From positions 12,944 through 32,962 of the forward strand of contig NWUY0300045179.1 in NCBI GenBank assembly GCA_004151065.3: a stretch of DNA of 20,019 nt. Reading direction: 5' to 3'. Below the pieces are notes generated by a model. That model searched no databases. It was not told the DNA's origin and was given only the letters and a program-made list of their open reading frames with translations. This DNA is from Larix sibirica. Its lineage: Eukaryota > Streptophyta > Pinopsida > Pinales > Pinaceae. Below, piece after piece: positions 1-9,492 of this stretch (positions within the stretch are counted from its first letter, which is position 1; every line of letters starts with the position of its first letter). A program made the translations under genes and the position numbers.

Positions 1-930
1 ATTATCCCATGTTTTCAATCTATTCATGAAAACAAACCACATAAAACATTTAAACTTTAAAGGTATCTTCCATTGCCACATAGTTTTGTACCACCAATGG
101 CTTGGAAATATGCATTTACATCGGATGATGGCTCTATAAGCCGACTTGGCAGACACAACCCTAGAACTCTCGTTCCCCAACCAGATAATTTTATCTATGT
201 CCAATGTAGCTCTGCATCCAGCATTATTTAAGGACCGAATGTATCTGTCCCATTGATTTGCAATATCTCTAGCCATACCAAAATCTTGAGCATTATACCA
301 ATAACTAGAATCGTCATTTTTTATAATATTGTTCAATGTATAACACCCAAATCTTCTAATGTGTTGCAAAACATCAGAAGATAGGTTGTACGAGTCCTCC
401 AAACCCACTATGAGATCCACCCCTATGGAAATTTCTTTGCCATCACCAATCTGCTGACTAAGGTCCGAAGCTAACCACATATAGACCTTTAAAAAACCAT
501 TACATATGGAAGAAACCCTATGGTCATCTTATCAGAATATCTAAACCAGTTACTGATTTTTATCTTAACATATTTCAAGTGTAATACTTCAGACCAAAGA
601 GTATTGTTGAATAAACCTCTCCAAAAGGATTTGAGTCTCAAAGCTGCGCTGAAGGATGGTAGATCTTTTATACCCCACCCGCTAGAACTCTCAGGAATGG
701 AGATATTTTCCCAACCTGTCATCACTATGGGGGCCTTCGACACTCCACCAGACCAAAGAAAATTGAGGAACAATTTTCTCAAAGCGTTTAAGATTGCACA
801 GGGAATCGGGAGTAATGAAAACCAATACACGGGGATTCCAGTCAAAACTGCCTTCACCAATATAAGTTCCCCCCCAATAGATAAAAATATGTATGACCAA
901 TGAGAAATACGGGCTTCTACCTTCCTTAGT
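1..930 (-). pseudogene. LINE ORF2 thumb and zf-RVT region, open to the left edge
   Basis: Downstream of the palm the frame continues through KYLGYFLKPNGY, RKVEARISHWSYIFLSIGGE, PVYWFSLLPIP and SGWGIKDLPSFSAALRLKSFWR, which is the usual thumb and connection region of plant LINEs. A TAA at 489-491 ends that frame. With a one-base shift at a T-rich run (about 490-497) reading resumes and stays open to position 1. It includes WQWKIPLKFKCFMWFVF, SAKSAYRAI and WWYKTMW, the hallmark of the plant zf-RVT domain. The metal-binding Cys and His residues of that domain would lie beyond the window. The last ~160 codons have no stop, so this end is less damaged than the endonuclease end. Confidence 0.88.
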
Positions 931-1960
931 AACCACTGCCAATCCCTGATCAGATAACCATTCGGTTTCAAGAAGTATCCTAGATACTTGAAACCATCCA
1001 CCAATTTGCAAGCATTATAAGGAAACACACCCTGAATAACTGACAGCTCATTATCATCCAATAGATTGTGATAATAGCAAGATTTAGCAAGACTTTCCTT
1101 CATACCAAAAGCGCTACAGAAAATCCTGATAATGTTCTGATAATGCTCCCACTCAATGGTTGAGTTTGAACCAGCAATCAAGACATCATCCACAAATTGA
1201 ATATGCGACAAAAAAATATTTTTTGTCACTTTAAGACCTTTAATCAGACCATCTCTTTTTGCTTGTGAAATTAATAGACTCAAACCATCGATGACCAGGA
1301 GAAACAATAAAGGGGAAAATGAACACCCTTGTTAGATTCCCCTAGAGCAGCTGAAGAACTCTGTCGGATCCCCATTCACCAACACCGCAATATTCATAGA
1401 TTTTACACATGCCAAAATCCAATTTATAGCCAATGGAAGGATACCAATTTGGATAAGTACAATACGCAGAAAATCCCAATCCACATGATCATAAGCTTTC
1501 TCCAGATACATCTTAAGAAGGATAGCTTGCATTTTCTTAACTTTGATAGAATGTATAAGCTCCTGTGTAATACCAACCGCATCCAAAATCTGCCTGTCTT
1601 CCAAAAAACCAAACCGCTCCTTAGATATAAACCTGGACAGAATAGGCTTCAACCTCATGGCAATCATTTTTGACACAATTTTATAGGCTAAATTACATAA
1701 TGCAATGGGCCTATAATCCCCAAATTGATTAGGGTCAAACATTTAGGAATTAATGTGAGAAAAGTAGCATTTAGGGCACCATAAATGTGGCCAAATCTCC
1801 TTGAATATTCCACCATACCCAGAATTTCAGAACCCGTGATATCAAAAAAGTGGAGAAACAGTTCCATTGTCCACCCATCAGGCCCTGGGCTCTTCTCCTT
1901 AGCAAACAATTTCAAAATCTCCTCCACTTCTTCTAAAGTGACATCCTTCACCAGATCCAT
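930..1960 (-). pseudogene. LINE ORF2 reverse transcriptase core, catalytic Asp replaced
   Basis: These are the fingers and palm of a non-LTR reverse transcriptase. The motifs run in order: KSPGPDGWTMELF, LTLIPK, then after a one-base frame change near 1740 GDYRPIALCNLAYKIVSK, RFGFLEDRQILDAV, motif A LEKAYDHVDW, motif B RGI-stop-QGCSFSPLLF, and motif C FVDD at 1185-1196. Motif A normally reads with an Asp two residues before EKAYD. Here that codon (1506-1508) is TAT, Tyr, so one of the three catalytic aspartates is lost. A TAA at 1332-1334 replaces a residue inside motif B. Motif C has FVDD where FADD is more usual. The piece after the stop stays in the same frame to 489. Family assignment is secure. 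Confidence 0.93.
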
Positions 1961-2577
1961 AGAATTTTCAGAGTCACAGTATCTAGGGTATAATCTCGCA
2001 ACCTTGAGTTGATTAAAAAGATCACACTCCTTTTGGTCAGTAAGATATTACTAAAATAGTCTTTTGCCACCTCTTGTATCATCTCTTGTCCAGTAATCAC
2101 AGAACCAAATCCATCAGTAATACTCCAGATAGAATTAAGATGCCTCCTATGTGAAGCATATGAATGAAAAAAATTTGAGTTCTTGTCCCCATGCTCAATC
2201 CAAATAGCCCTACTCTTGAGCCGCCATTCTTGTTCCTCTCGCTCCAATATATCCTCCTGTTTTTCCTCCATGTTTTTAAGAACTTCAAACTCAACATCAT
2301 CCAATGACAACTCAATATTTCGACTGTGGAGAAAATGAAGCTCATCCTCAACATTGATAAGATCCAACTGATCCAATTTCTTCTGCCTATGAATCCATGC
2401 AGAAACTTTTTCTTTCAACATCCTTAACTTGTAACAGAACGAATCCATCAGATTCAATTCAGGATCCACCACCACATTTAACCAATAATCACGAATCATA
2501 GTGCAAAATTCCTCCTTAGCCAACCATGAGCTATTGAAATTAAATGGGTAATGTCCTTTATGAACCATATCACTCAA
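1948..2577 (-). pseudogene. LINE ORF2 linker between endonuclease and reverse transcriptase
   Basis: A 209-codon open stretch carries the typical plant LINE spacer: a long charged helical region rich in Lys and Glu, then EEQEWRLKSRAIWIEHGD, KNSNFFHSYASHRR and an ITDGFG-like turn. In intact plant LINEs the sequence at this place reads like xxWRQKSRxxWLxEGDxNTxFFHxxAxxRR, so the match is clear. The frame opens after a TAG at 2578-2580 with a TTG codon, not a true start, so it is simply the next piece of ORF2 after a frame change. The reading leaves the ORF2 frame near 2045 (after FSNIL). The correct frame resumes as DLFNQLKVARLYPRYCD and leads into the reverse transcriptase piece. Confidence 0.88.
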
Positions 2578-2585
2578 CTAGAAAA

Positions 2586-3262
2586 AATAGGCCAATGGTC
2601 TGAAATTTTATGCTTACCAACCCATGACCTATAATTTCCACCTGCCTCCAGAAGTGAAGAATTAATCAGATACTATCCAATCTCTTATGGATCCCTGCCT
2701 CCCCCCTTTGACCATTGGTCCAGGTAGGAACCATCACAGCAGGACAGACATCAACCAAGTTGTGAGTCACTAAAAACTTAGAGAAGTAATCCCCCATATC
2801 ATCCATTCGAGCATGTCAACCCCAAATTTCAGAAGACCATCTGGTGAAATTCAAGTCACCTGCAATAATAAGGTTGTCGATATTTAATAAACCATAAGTA
2901 CTCAATGAATTCCAAAATGACGACCAATCTCGGTAAGGCCCATAACAGTTTAAAACATAAAGCTTTAAATCATTTAATTTACAGCAGCCAACAAGTAATA
3001 TCCCCCATCTCATTTTGTAGGCAAAAAGAAGAGAAAATACGTGGATCCCAAGTTGACAGCAGGCCCCCAGACAAACCAGATGAATTAATGGCAGACACTT
3101 CCCAGCATGGCAGCAATCCAGTAATCTTAGTCACAGCGACCGAGGCATCACACATTGTCTCTTGAAGTAGCAAAATATTAGGCCCAGTAGCATTAATAAG
3201 GTTAGATAAGGCCCTGAGCTGAGGAGCCTTCCCAACCCCCGAATATTCAATGAAATAACTTA
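2586..3262 (-). pseudogene. LINE ORF2 endonuclease domain, broken
   Basis: This is the N-terminal APE-like (exonuclease-endonuclease-phosphatase) domain that nicks target DNA. Visible motifs are a start-proximal ISLNIRGLG-like motif whose Asn codon is at 3245-3247, LLQET with the metal-binding Glu codon at 3159-3161, LNCYGPYRDW, GDLNFT at about 2843-2860 with the catalytic Asp and Asn, and SDHWPI at 2586-2603 with the catalytic His. The motif spacing matches plant LINE endonucleases. The frame changes just after motif I (3225-3240) and again near 3010. A TGA at 2816-2818 follows SEIWG, and another stop lies near 2690. The metal-binding and catalytic residues listed are still present in one frame or another, so the damage is by indel and stop rather than loss of the active site. 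Confidence 0.9.
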
Positions 3263-3710
3263 ATACTGCTATATATTGAATATATAATTTGCATAAGTAT
3301 GAAATTTTACCCTAATAGTGGAGTTATGCTCCACAATGTCAATGCCAAAGTTAGTGAACCATTTGTGTATCTCAACTTTAGGGAAACTTGTGAGACCATC
3401 AAACTCTACACCCAAAGAGATATAATCCATTTTCAACTCTGCTTCAATTTCTTCCTTATTAAATTTTTTATCGCCTTACATAATGGAATGCCCCTCTAAT
3501 TATTTTATGAAACCAAGTGTCTTCTACTCAAACACTTCACAAGTTGCAATCGATTGTTGTAGTATATCAATTCTATTATCCCAACATCCTCTAATTTGTT
3601 TTAACCTATTATTAGAGGGAAGGTTCTCCTTCTATATTTTATGTTTATTCATGTCAACCAATTTCCCAATAATGTATCTACATAGTTTTCATGAAATTTA
3701 ATATCCTTGT
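3263..3710. other. AT-rich spacer between LINE relic and RNase H relic
   Basis: I see no coding relic, repeat or LINE ORF1 here. Short open frames on the plus strand (66 and 72 codons) show no domain or compositional support. Confidence 0.5.
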
Positions 3711-4274
3711 GCAGGGGTGGTAGGAACAGGATAAAAGGTCTTTTATTTCAAAGGAAATAAGCACAAAAACTTCACTTAGGGTCTAGAAATGATGACCATT
3801 AATCAAGCAGAAGCCTATGCTCTCCTCCAAGATGTCGAGATGGAAATCGATGCCAAGATAGAGACCATGTTAGTTCTTGGAGACTCGTTAATCATCACGC
3901 AACACCTTTTGAAAAAATATTCTTCGTTAGATGAAGCTCTCACGAGCATCGTTGCTAGAATAATGAGATAAATTTGAGGTTTTAGAGTTGTAAAATTCTA
4001 TTACATTCTTAGATCCTTAAACTCAGAAGTAGAGCCCCTAACGAAACAGGCCTCCAAGCTTGAAGAAGGAAGTTTGATAATAAAAAAATGGGGTAATAGT
4101 CTTTCACCCCATTCCCTAATGTTACAAACCCACTTAATTATGATAATGGTAGACAAGACATGTAGCGAAGCATTCACTCTCTCCATTAAGAAAAGGGGCA
4201 CTACATTTAATCCCGCACAAGCCTCACACACCTCATCATATTGGAAGCTCCAAGTTTATGAAAACATGAGATAG
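3711..4274 (+). pseudogene. RNase H domain relic of a retroelement
   Basis: A single plus-strand frame reads through this region with four stops (TAA 3732-3734, TAG 3777-3779, TAA 3969-3971, TGA 3975-3977). It carries GLEMMTINQAEAYALL, MLVLGDSLIITQHLL, FYYILRSLNSEVEPLTKQ and ASKLEEGSLII. This is the plant retroelement RNase H pattern: W-L-x-TNNxAEAxALL, then VxGDSxLI, then R-x-N-x-x-AD-x-LAxxA. The Glu (3810-3812) and the Asp of GDS (3882-3884) are present. The last catalytic Asp of the N-x-x-AD motif appears as Glu (GAG, 4032-4034), and the first DGS-type motif is not seen. Several stops fall where Trp is usual, for example before GLEMM. It lies opposite in strand to the LINE and so is not its C-terminal domain. 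Parent family (LINE, or LTR retroelement) is uncertain. Confidence 0.78.
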
Positions 4275-4276
4275 AG

Positions 4277-4432
4277 AAGGTGGTATGCGTTTGGAATTTT
4301 CTACAAAGAAGGTGGTATGCATTTAAAATTTTCTACAGAAAAGGTGGTATGCATTTGGAATTTTCTACAGATAAGGTGGTATGCGTTTGGAATTTTCTAT
4401 AGAGAAGGTGGTATGCGTTTGGAATTTTCTAC
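4277..4432. repeat. Minisatellite, 5 copies of a 32 bp unit
   Basis: Units begin at 4277, 4309, 4341, 4373 and 4405 with the core aaggtggtatgc, followed by a tttggaattttcta-like tail. The copies differ at only a few positions and the last is missing its final bases. The period is not a multiple of three, so any open frame through it changes phase each unit and is not protein-coding. The array starts two bases after the stop codon that ends the RNase H relic. Confidence 0.95.
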
Positions 4433-5206
4433 TTCAGAATCCATGTTTGGATTAAGGTGGTTCTCTAGGTTTGGTCCATTATGTTCTCCATTAGATACTC
4501 TTTAGGGACTTGGGAATTTAATATTTTGGCCTAGCCTAGGGCTATTGCAACTTCGTGCCAAAGTCTAAGGTAAGTCGGTTTCCTACTCTTAATTCTGTTG
4601 AAATCCTCTCTCAAATAGGGATTCTAGTCAAAGTTTAGTGCTAGGGAAACTTTATTTGGTCTTAGATACTTCTTTGGGAATACTACCTATTTAAGGATAC
4701 TCAGGGTATTGTAATGCACTATGAGATAGTCAAAACCTTGAATAGTAGTCTCCAAAGTTACTGTTATGAATTAGTGAATTGGGAGCTTGGAGGAAACTTC
4801 CAAAAGGCTGTCCCTTGTTGGGTTTACACAAATTGCTGGTATGACCTGTATAGATGTTGTTTCACTCTATTTTTGGAAGGAGATCCTCGTTGGGTTGCAT
4901 AGTCTTTGAGCCCCTTTTGAACAACACAATTGGGAAGCTTAATTGACTCTTTTGAAACCATAAGTTGAGTTCATCGAAAAATTGTCACTAAGAGGAATTC
5001 AAACCAATCAAAAGGCAACAACCATGCTTAGAATTGTTAGAGGGACATCCAGAAGATTAGAAGATTCCTTGGGAGATAGAAACATTTAATTAATAGCAAC
5101 AAACCTTATATATTCTATGTCACTATAGAGACTTATGAGCTTGAGCACCATCCCAAAATGCCATTATGATGGACATTATGCTTAAATAAAAAGACAAGTG
5201 TAGGAT
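4433..5206. other. No assignable feature
   Basis: AT-rich sequence with short open frames on the plus strand (a 62-codon frame at 4714-4902 is the longest). None shows a recognisable motif. No repeat larger than a few bases was seen. Confidence 0.4.
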
Positions 5207-5431
5207 ATGGAAGAGGAGTGCACCAATCTCAATACATTAGTTCTCTCACTCAACAAGGATTCCTCTTCTTTGGTAGCTAATATGAATACCCGAATTGGCT
5301 CATTCCCCATAGAATGCAAAGAAGAAGAAATTGTTCATCAACTTCAAAACGACATGGAGATAAAAAAGCAAAACTCGCTACCCTCAAACCAATCTCAGGA
5401 TGACTCCATGGAGAAGTATGCTGAATCTTAG
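5207..5431 (+). CDS. Unrecognised 74-residue ORF, possible retroelement gag fragment
   Basis: This open frame starts with ATG and encodes a polar, acidic product with Glu, Gln, Asn and Ser rich stretches (for example KEEEIVHQLQNDMEIKKQN), which would be helical. I recognise no domain. It lies in a region of decayed retroelements and may be a broken piece of a gag-like protein, but no zinc knuckle or protease motif is visible to support that. Upstream frames show no obvious continuation. It could also be a chance ORF. Confidence that it is a real gene is low. Confidence 0.2.
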   Translation: MEEECTNLNTLVLSLNKDSSSLVANMNTRIGSFPIECKEEEIVHQLQNDMEIKKQNSLPSNQSQDDSMEKYAES

Positions 5432-5665
5432 TTCACTTTTAATCATGTTTTGTAAGTATGTTTTGATTATCAACAACTTTTGCAAATTATACTCGACTAG
5501 ACGTAATAGAACAAGATATGTCAGAATAAGATGTGCAATATATTGGCCTCGGTATGCTACAAACATTCAGTAGAACCTAATGAGATTCCATGCTTATATT
5601 TTGTACTAAAGAATTATTCAACTTCATTGATGCATCCTTTTAATATAGTCTTTTAAAAGTTCTTT

Positions 5666-5681
5666 AAAAAAAAAAAAAAAA
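5666..5681 (+). repeat. Poly(A) run, 16 bases
   Basis: Sixteen consecutive A residues on the plus strand. It could be the tail of a plus-strand retro-insertion, but I found no direct repeat flanking a matching insert, so it is listed only as a homopolymer. Confidence 0.9.
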
Positions 5682-5807
5682 CCATATCCTTGTGAAGTTC
5701 AATTTTGAAGGATTCTTTCCTTAAAATAATCCTTCCAAAAATAGTAATGCCATTTTATCCTTGATATTATTAGCCATGGTTTTCCTAACTATGTACAATA
5801 TAAAATC

Positions 5808-7113
5808 TTAAGCTCCATTTGCCTTGATAGACTTCTCACGAATCTCTTCTAGATTTTCTTTAGGTCCTCTAAATATAGCCAATGGTTGTGTAAACAAAGG
5901 TTTAGGGTTCACTGCAATGTCCAACTCAACAATCCTTCTCTTCAATACAAGGTTTTCTTCCTACTACTAAGTTACTAAAATGTTTAATCATATTTTACAA
6001 GGCTTCATGCATCTTCTAGGTCCTAGTGGTTCTTAATTCTTTAACATTCAATGCAGTGTTATTATCATCCAAAAGCTTCTTCCCTTTGATTTTGACCCTA
6101 GCCATATGAAACTTATTAGTTTATCTATCAAAATTTGCATGGTGTAGAGTAATCAAATTATCCTCAAAAGTGGGCTACTTAGGTTGCATTACTTCTTTCG
6201 CTATTAACTTGTTATTTTCTAATTACATGACTTCCCAAGTAAGGAACTTGTTTGAATCGTCATCAATCTCCATTTTATTGGCATTCGCATTAGGTGTTCC
6301 AATTCATTCCCCTTTATCAACATTTGGGGACCTCTTCCTCTTTGGAATGGAGGAACTAGCATGCCCCTTTTAATGCTTGGATTTATTTGCTTACCCATCA
6401 CCACCTTCATTACCTTCCACATTTTCTTTCTTTTTGGTACCTCCTCTACACCAAACATTCTTGGGGAAACTAAGTTGTTCATATCAGAGTGAGCCATAGA
6501 TTCTCCTCTCCTTCTCAATTCAAACATTCCTCTTTGCCTACCGAGAGGGCTAGGGTTATTGGCAATTTCATGCATCCTCTTTTCTTTTTTTACCATGTGT
6601 TTGAGCTAACCAATATGTGGACATCATCTAGGAGAATTGCTCCCCTCATTCTATCAAAGTTGTGACTAACATCAAGTATTTTATCTATTCTTTCAGTTTC
6701 CATGCCAAGATCTTCATTATCTCCAACTCATTTTGCTTGTTCATCCAATTCAAGAAAAGAGGATCCATACTTGATTGAAATTAGGTTTGTTTTATAAATT
6801 CCCTAGGGATCAAAATCCCAAATTGCAACAACTTTATTTAAGTCAAAAACATTAAAACCATGAGATATTTTTCTATATGTGCAATGCTCTTCATAGTGAA
6901 CCCTACAAACTTGAAAGGGATAGAAATGAAATGCTTCTTTTTCTTTAGACCATTTTACATATTATTGACATAATTTAATTAGATAAAAATGATGACATAC
7001 AAATTTTGGCAATAGATAGGGTTTACCTTCAAAACCATATAGTTCGATGTATGTATGACATGATCCTCATAAAAAACATTCTGCTTTCCTTGTGAGAAAG
7101 TTGTGGGATTCAT
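5808..7113 (-). pseudogene. Decayed coding-like region, family not recognised
   Basis: Minus-strand reading gives a series of protein-like pieces in changing frames. It opens with ATG at 7111-7113 (MNPTTFSQGKQNVFYEDHV), followed by KKKKHFISIPFKFV. Next, in the frame running 6955 to 6593, comes KISHGFNVFDLNKVVAIWDF and ERIDKILDVSHNFDRMRGA with only two stops in about 120 codons. A 125-codon stop-free frame follows (6219-6596) with NPSPLGRQRGMFELRRRG. Lower down, alternative frames read SSIPKRKRSPNVDKGE, HMARVKIKGKKLLDDNN and finally LKRRIVELDIAVNPKPLF before a TAA at 5808-5810. The lower part has many stops, so its coding origin is less certain. The basic PKRKR segment looks like a nuclear localisation or nucleic-acid-binding stretch. 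Candidates are a LINE ORF1 or a retroelement gag, but I see no zinc knuckle and cannot name a family. Confidence 0.42.
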
Positions 7114-7223
7114 GGTTATCTACTCTAGTTGATGTACATTTAACATACACCTAAATATACATATAGAAGTATCTTGAATTCATAGAAATGGAAGGGGGTC
7201 TTGTGCCTCAACAAAGCTGGATG

Positions 7224-7613
7224 CTAGCATTGAACTAGATCTACTGCAAAGTTAACACCTCCCTTTGGAAACAATCTCTTGAAATAATTACAAAAAATCA
7301 ATGAAAAAATTAAAAGTGAGGATATAAAAAATATCCCAGCCTTATAAAAGTTGGGCAATTGATGAATAATTTCATTTGAAATAAGACCCCCCAAATCGAA
7401 AACTATGTCCTTATGCAAGATGTAATAAATGACATACAACACATGCATAGGTACATTTGTTGTGGTTTCTTTACTAGCTACCCAAGAAAAATAATAATCC
7501 AAGTCTTGATAAGGTTCGGCCAATTCAGTGATCCCTATTTGGTATGCCTTGGAGTATCTTCTATTGATTATAGAAGCCATTTCTTTAAAATGGCATTTCC
7601 CCTCCATGTGCAT
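7224..7613 (-). pseudogene. 129-codon open stretch, possible plant mobile-domain-like or gag fragment
   Basis: A stop-free minus-strand frame, starting at an ATG, encodes about 129 residues. The middle reads VLYVIYYILHKDIVFDLGGL then ISNEIIHQLPNF and ends with a hydrophobic block and FPKGGVNFAVD. This recalls the pattern of plant retroelement-borne domains of the mobile-domain or putative transposon protein type (YxLL-x-G-x-x-IDLG-x-LI-x-x-I, then FP-x-LI-x-x-LC). That similarity is from memory of the pattern only. It lies directly upstream of the coding-like region that begins at 7113 on the same strand, so both could be parts of one decayed protein separated by about 110 bases of disturbed frame. 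It may also be a chance ORF. Confidence 0.35.
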
Positions 7614-7784
7614 CTAAGAAATCATTAGCTTCGGAGACTTTGTAATGATTTGTAGTTTATGGTAGGAAGATAATTATTTTGAATGTTAGAGGGTGAGGGG
7701 AATGCAAATCTTCCCTTCCTCTTGTAAATTCACCAATATATGCTTGGAATCAAAATTCTTGGCACACTAGTTTATAACTGTAAA

Positions 7785-7890
7785 CTCTATTATTAAATAG
7801 TGAAAATTAACTATATTATTAAATAGTTAACTTTAAACTATATTATTAAATAGTTAACTTTAAACTATATTATTAAATAGTGAAAAATAA
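7785..7890. repeat. Tandem repeat, 4 copies of a 26-27 bp unit
   Basis: Units begin at 7785, 7811, 7838 and 7865 and share ctatattattaaatag. The two middle units are identical (27 bp); the outer two carry the variant tail gtgaaaa-taa. No coding content. Confidence 0.93.
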
Positions 7891-8196
7891 CTACTGTAAT
7901 ATGTCATAAGTATCTAGGCTAAGGGAAGGGGCAATGGATGATCTTCCTACTATAGATGCAATATTTGTGACAAGCTCCACTCAATATTTTTATTGCTACA
8001 AATATTTTGTTACGAAGAGAATGCTTTGCATATTGTCTTTGAAAGGGATAATGCAAAGACAAGATACTAGTTAATGGACCTCTCACATATGATGGCCTAA
8101 TGAACCACTTCATTACATCGACTCATTGTGAAAACTCAGAAGAGGTGGCAATGGATAGAAATATGATCCATTGATTGTGTATGGATTAGTTAGTTT
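7891..8196. other. No assignable feature
   Basis: AT-rich sequence. A 64-codon minus-strand frame (7919-8113) has no recognisable motif and no support from its surroundings. Confidence 0.35.
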
Positions 8197-8395
8197 ATGT
8201 TTAGAAACAGTAAGGAAGGCCGATAGGCATTGAAAGGCTTTGAATAGTGTATCACCAAGACTTGCAAGGAATGTGTAAAGCTCAACAAGGTATGTTTACA
8301 TGCCAATGGTGGAGTCTTGATTCAATCCACAAAAGAGATTTATCTTGTTGCCAAATAGGTGGTTCACTTTGGCCTATCATTGAAAGGAAGGTAAT
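8197..8395 (+). pseudogene. Short coding-like relic with a CxxC motif
   Basis: A plus-strand frame reads FMFRNSKEGR, ALKGFE, CITKTCKECVKLNKVCLHAN and GGVLIQSTKEIYLVAK, interrupted by TAG at 8224-8226 and 8245-8247 and by one more after YLVAK. The composition and the TCKEC spacing look like protein rather than random AT-rich DNA, but the piece is short and I do not recognise a family. It may belong with the plus-strand pieces at 8722-9730. Confidence 0.25.
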
Positions 8396-8556
8396 GTTGA
8401 GAGTGTCTTTGCTTCTCCTTATCTAAAGCCCCATTTACATCGACATTCAAGTCTTTTGAACTTCAATTGAGGAGGGAATTTGATTTCGTTGTTCTTGATA
8501 CATTATTCTCATGACCTTTCTTTGGGATCTTACCTAATATTGAGATCAATTGGTAA

Positions 8557-8679
8557 GACTTTGCATTAAATATGATAACAAGTGTAGACCCATAATAGGT
8601 TTAGAGTGCTATAGCGATATATATATATATATATATATATATCATTTAGGTCTAGAGTGCTCATATTTAATGCAAAGTC
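8557..8679. repeat. Inverted repeat around an (AT)13 tract
   Basis: The left arm gactttgcattaaatatga (8557-8575) is the exact reverse complement of the right arm at 8661-8679, 19 of 19 bases. Similarity extends weakly outward on both sides. The loop contains (AT)13 at 8617-8642, flanked by near-identical copies of a direct repeat, taggtttagagtgct on the left and taggtctagagtgct on the right. The structure could form a long cruciform and resembles a small MITE or foldback element, but no target-site duplication was identified. Confidence 0.85.
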
Positions 8680-8721
8680 CACCTATTATCAATTTATCAT
8701 ACAAAACGTTGAGTTTTCAAC

Positions 8722-9290
8722 ATGGATGATTCTTAGAATGTCCTCAAATTTGAGGAAATGGCCTTTGAGGTTGAATGAATGTAGATGATGTTGAAATGAA
8801 TACTAATGCTCATGGGAATAAAAAAATGTCCTAGAATTTAGTAAATGCCTTACATAGCTTAAGGGATCAAGTGCATACATAGTTAGAGAGAAGATAATGA
8901 AATGAGGTTTAAATCCATGGAGGACTAAAACCAAATCAATACCCAAATGCTCCATATATTGTTAGAAATATAGAGACAATTACATAAGAGCCATAGTTCT
9001 AACAAAAGAGATAGAAATAGATGTAGTTGAATAAGTGATTCTCATCGAATGTAACATAAGTCAAGGTGGAAATCTCCGTCTCCATCAATATAATCAATTG
9101 CTGAAAGCTATGCATTGTAGGAACCTTTGAGAAATTCCTAGTCTTTTGATAACTAACACAAGCAAAAGAAGCACCATCAAGATAACTTTCTAAGGGAAGT
9201 TCACAAGGAAAAGCTTCCTTATACTTATGATGGCGTTGATCAAGATTAACCAATATTTCAAAGCTTGGATGTTGGGGATAAAAAAAAATT
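8722..9290 (+). pseudogene. Weak coding-like relics, possibly gag-like
   Basis: Several plus-strand pieces in changing frames look more protein-like than random: NVLKFEEMAFEVE, NLVNALHSLRDQVHT (a potential helix), GGLKPNQYPNAPYIVRNIET, and near 9150-9270 FLREVHKEKLPYTYDGVDQD. Stops are frequent, so the region is either an old decayed gag-like sequence or an artefact of choosing frames. On the opposite strand an 84-codon open frame (8999-9253) exists without a recognisable motif. Confidence 0.22.
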
Positions 9291-9310
9291 TAGATCCATG
9301 ACTATTTAGA

Positions 9311-9492
9311 AAACATGAAGGTCATAGTTTCCATTTACAATCGAACAAGCAAGGCATATTCATGGTGGAAGCATCATAAATAGTGGAAGCAACTATTAAA
9401 GAAACATGAAGACCATAGTTTCTATTTACATTCTAACTAGCAAATCATATTTATGGTGAAAGCATCACAAATAGTGGAACAAATAAATGACA
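9311..9492. repeat. Tandem duplication, 2 copies of a 91 bp unit
   Basis: Copy one begins at 9311 and copy two at 9402, both with aaacatgaag, then catagttt, atttaca and a shared catca-aaatagtgga segment. The copies differ by scattered substitutions, so the duplication is not recent. Confidence 0.88.

Larger units (their letters stand above)
1..3262 (-). mobile_element. Decayed plant L1-type LINE, ORF2 portion, truncated by the window edge
   Basis: Read on the minus strand, this stretch shows in order an APE-type endonuclease, a linker, a reverse transcriptase and a zf-RVT region. That is the standard domain order of ORF2 in plant L1-clade non-LTR retrotransposons, which copy themselves by target-primed reverse transcription. 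The order and spacing fit a single ORF2 of the usual length, but the reading frame changes at about 3230, 3010, 2580, 2045, 1740 and 490. In-frame stops lie at 2816-2818 and 1332-1334. The element is therefore dead. Its 3' end lies beyond position 1. No recognisable LINE ORF1 with a zinc knuckle lies directly upstream (right) of 3262. The coding-like minus-strand region at 5808-7613 is a candidate for a displaced ORF1, but I cannot show this. Confidence 0.93.

Noticed and set aside
520-903. 127-codon plus-strand ORF over the LINE
   Set aside because: It is the antisense shadow of the LINE thumb region; the minus-strand reading has clear family motifs.
1329-1673. 114-codon plus-strand ORF over the LINE reverse transcriptase
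   Set aside because: Antisense shadow of motifs A and B on the minus strand.
3263-3710. LINE ORF1 directly upstream of ORF2
   Set aside because: No minus-strand frame with a zinc knuckle or other ORF1 feature is visible here.
4277-4432. CRISPR array
   Set aside because: The 32 bp units abut without spacers and the context is plant nuclear DNA, so it is a minisatellite.
5207-5681. Retro-insertion ending in the 16-A run
   Set aside because: No direct repeat was found flanking a matching segment.
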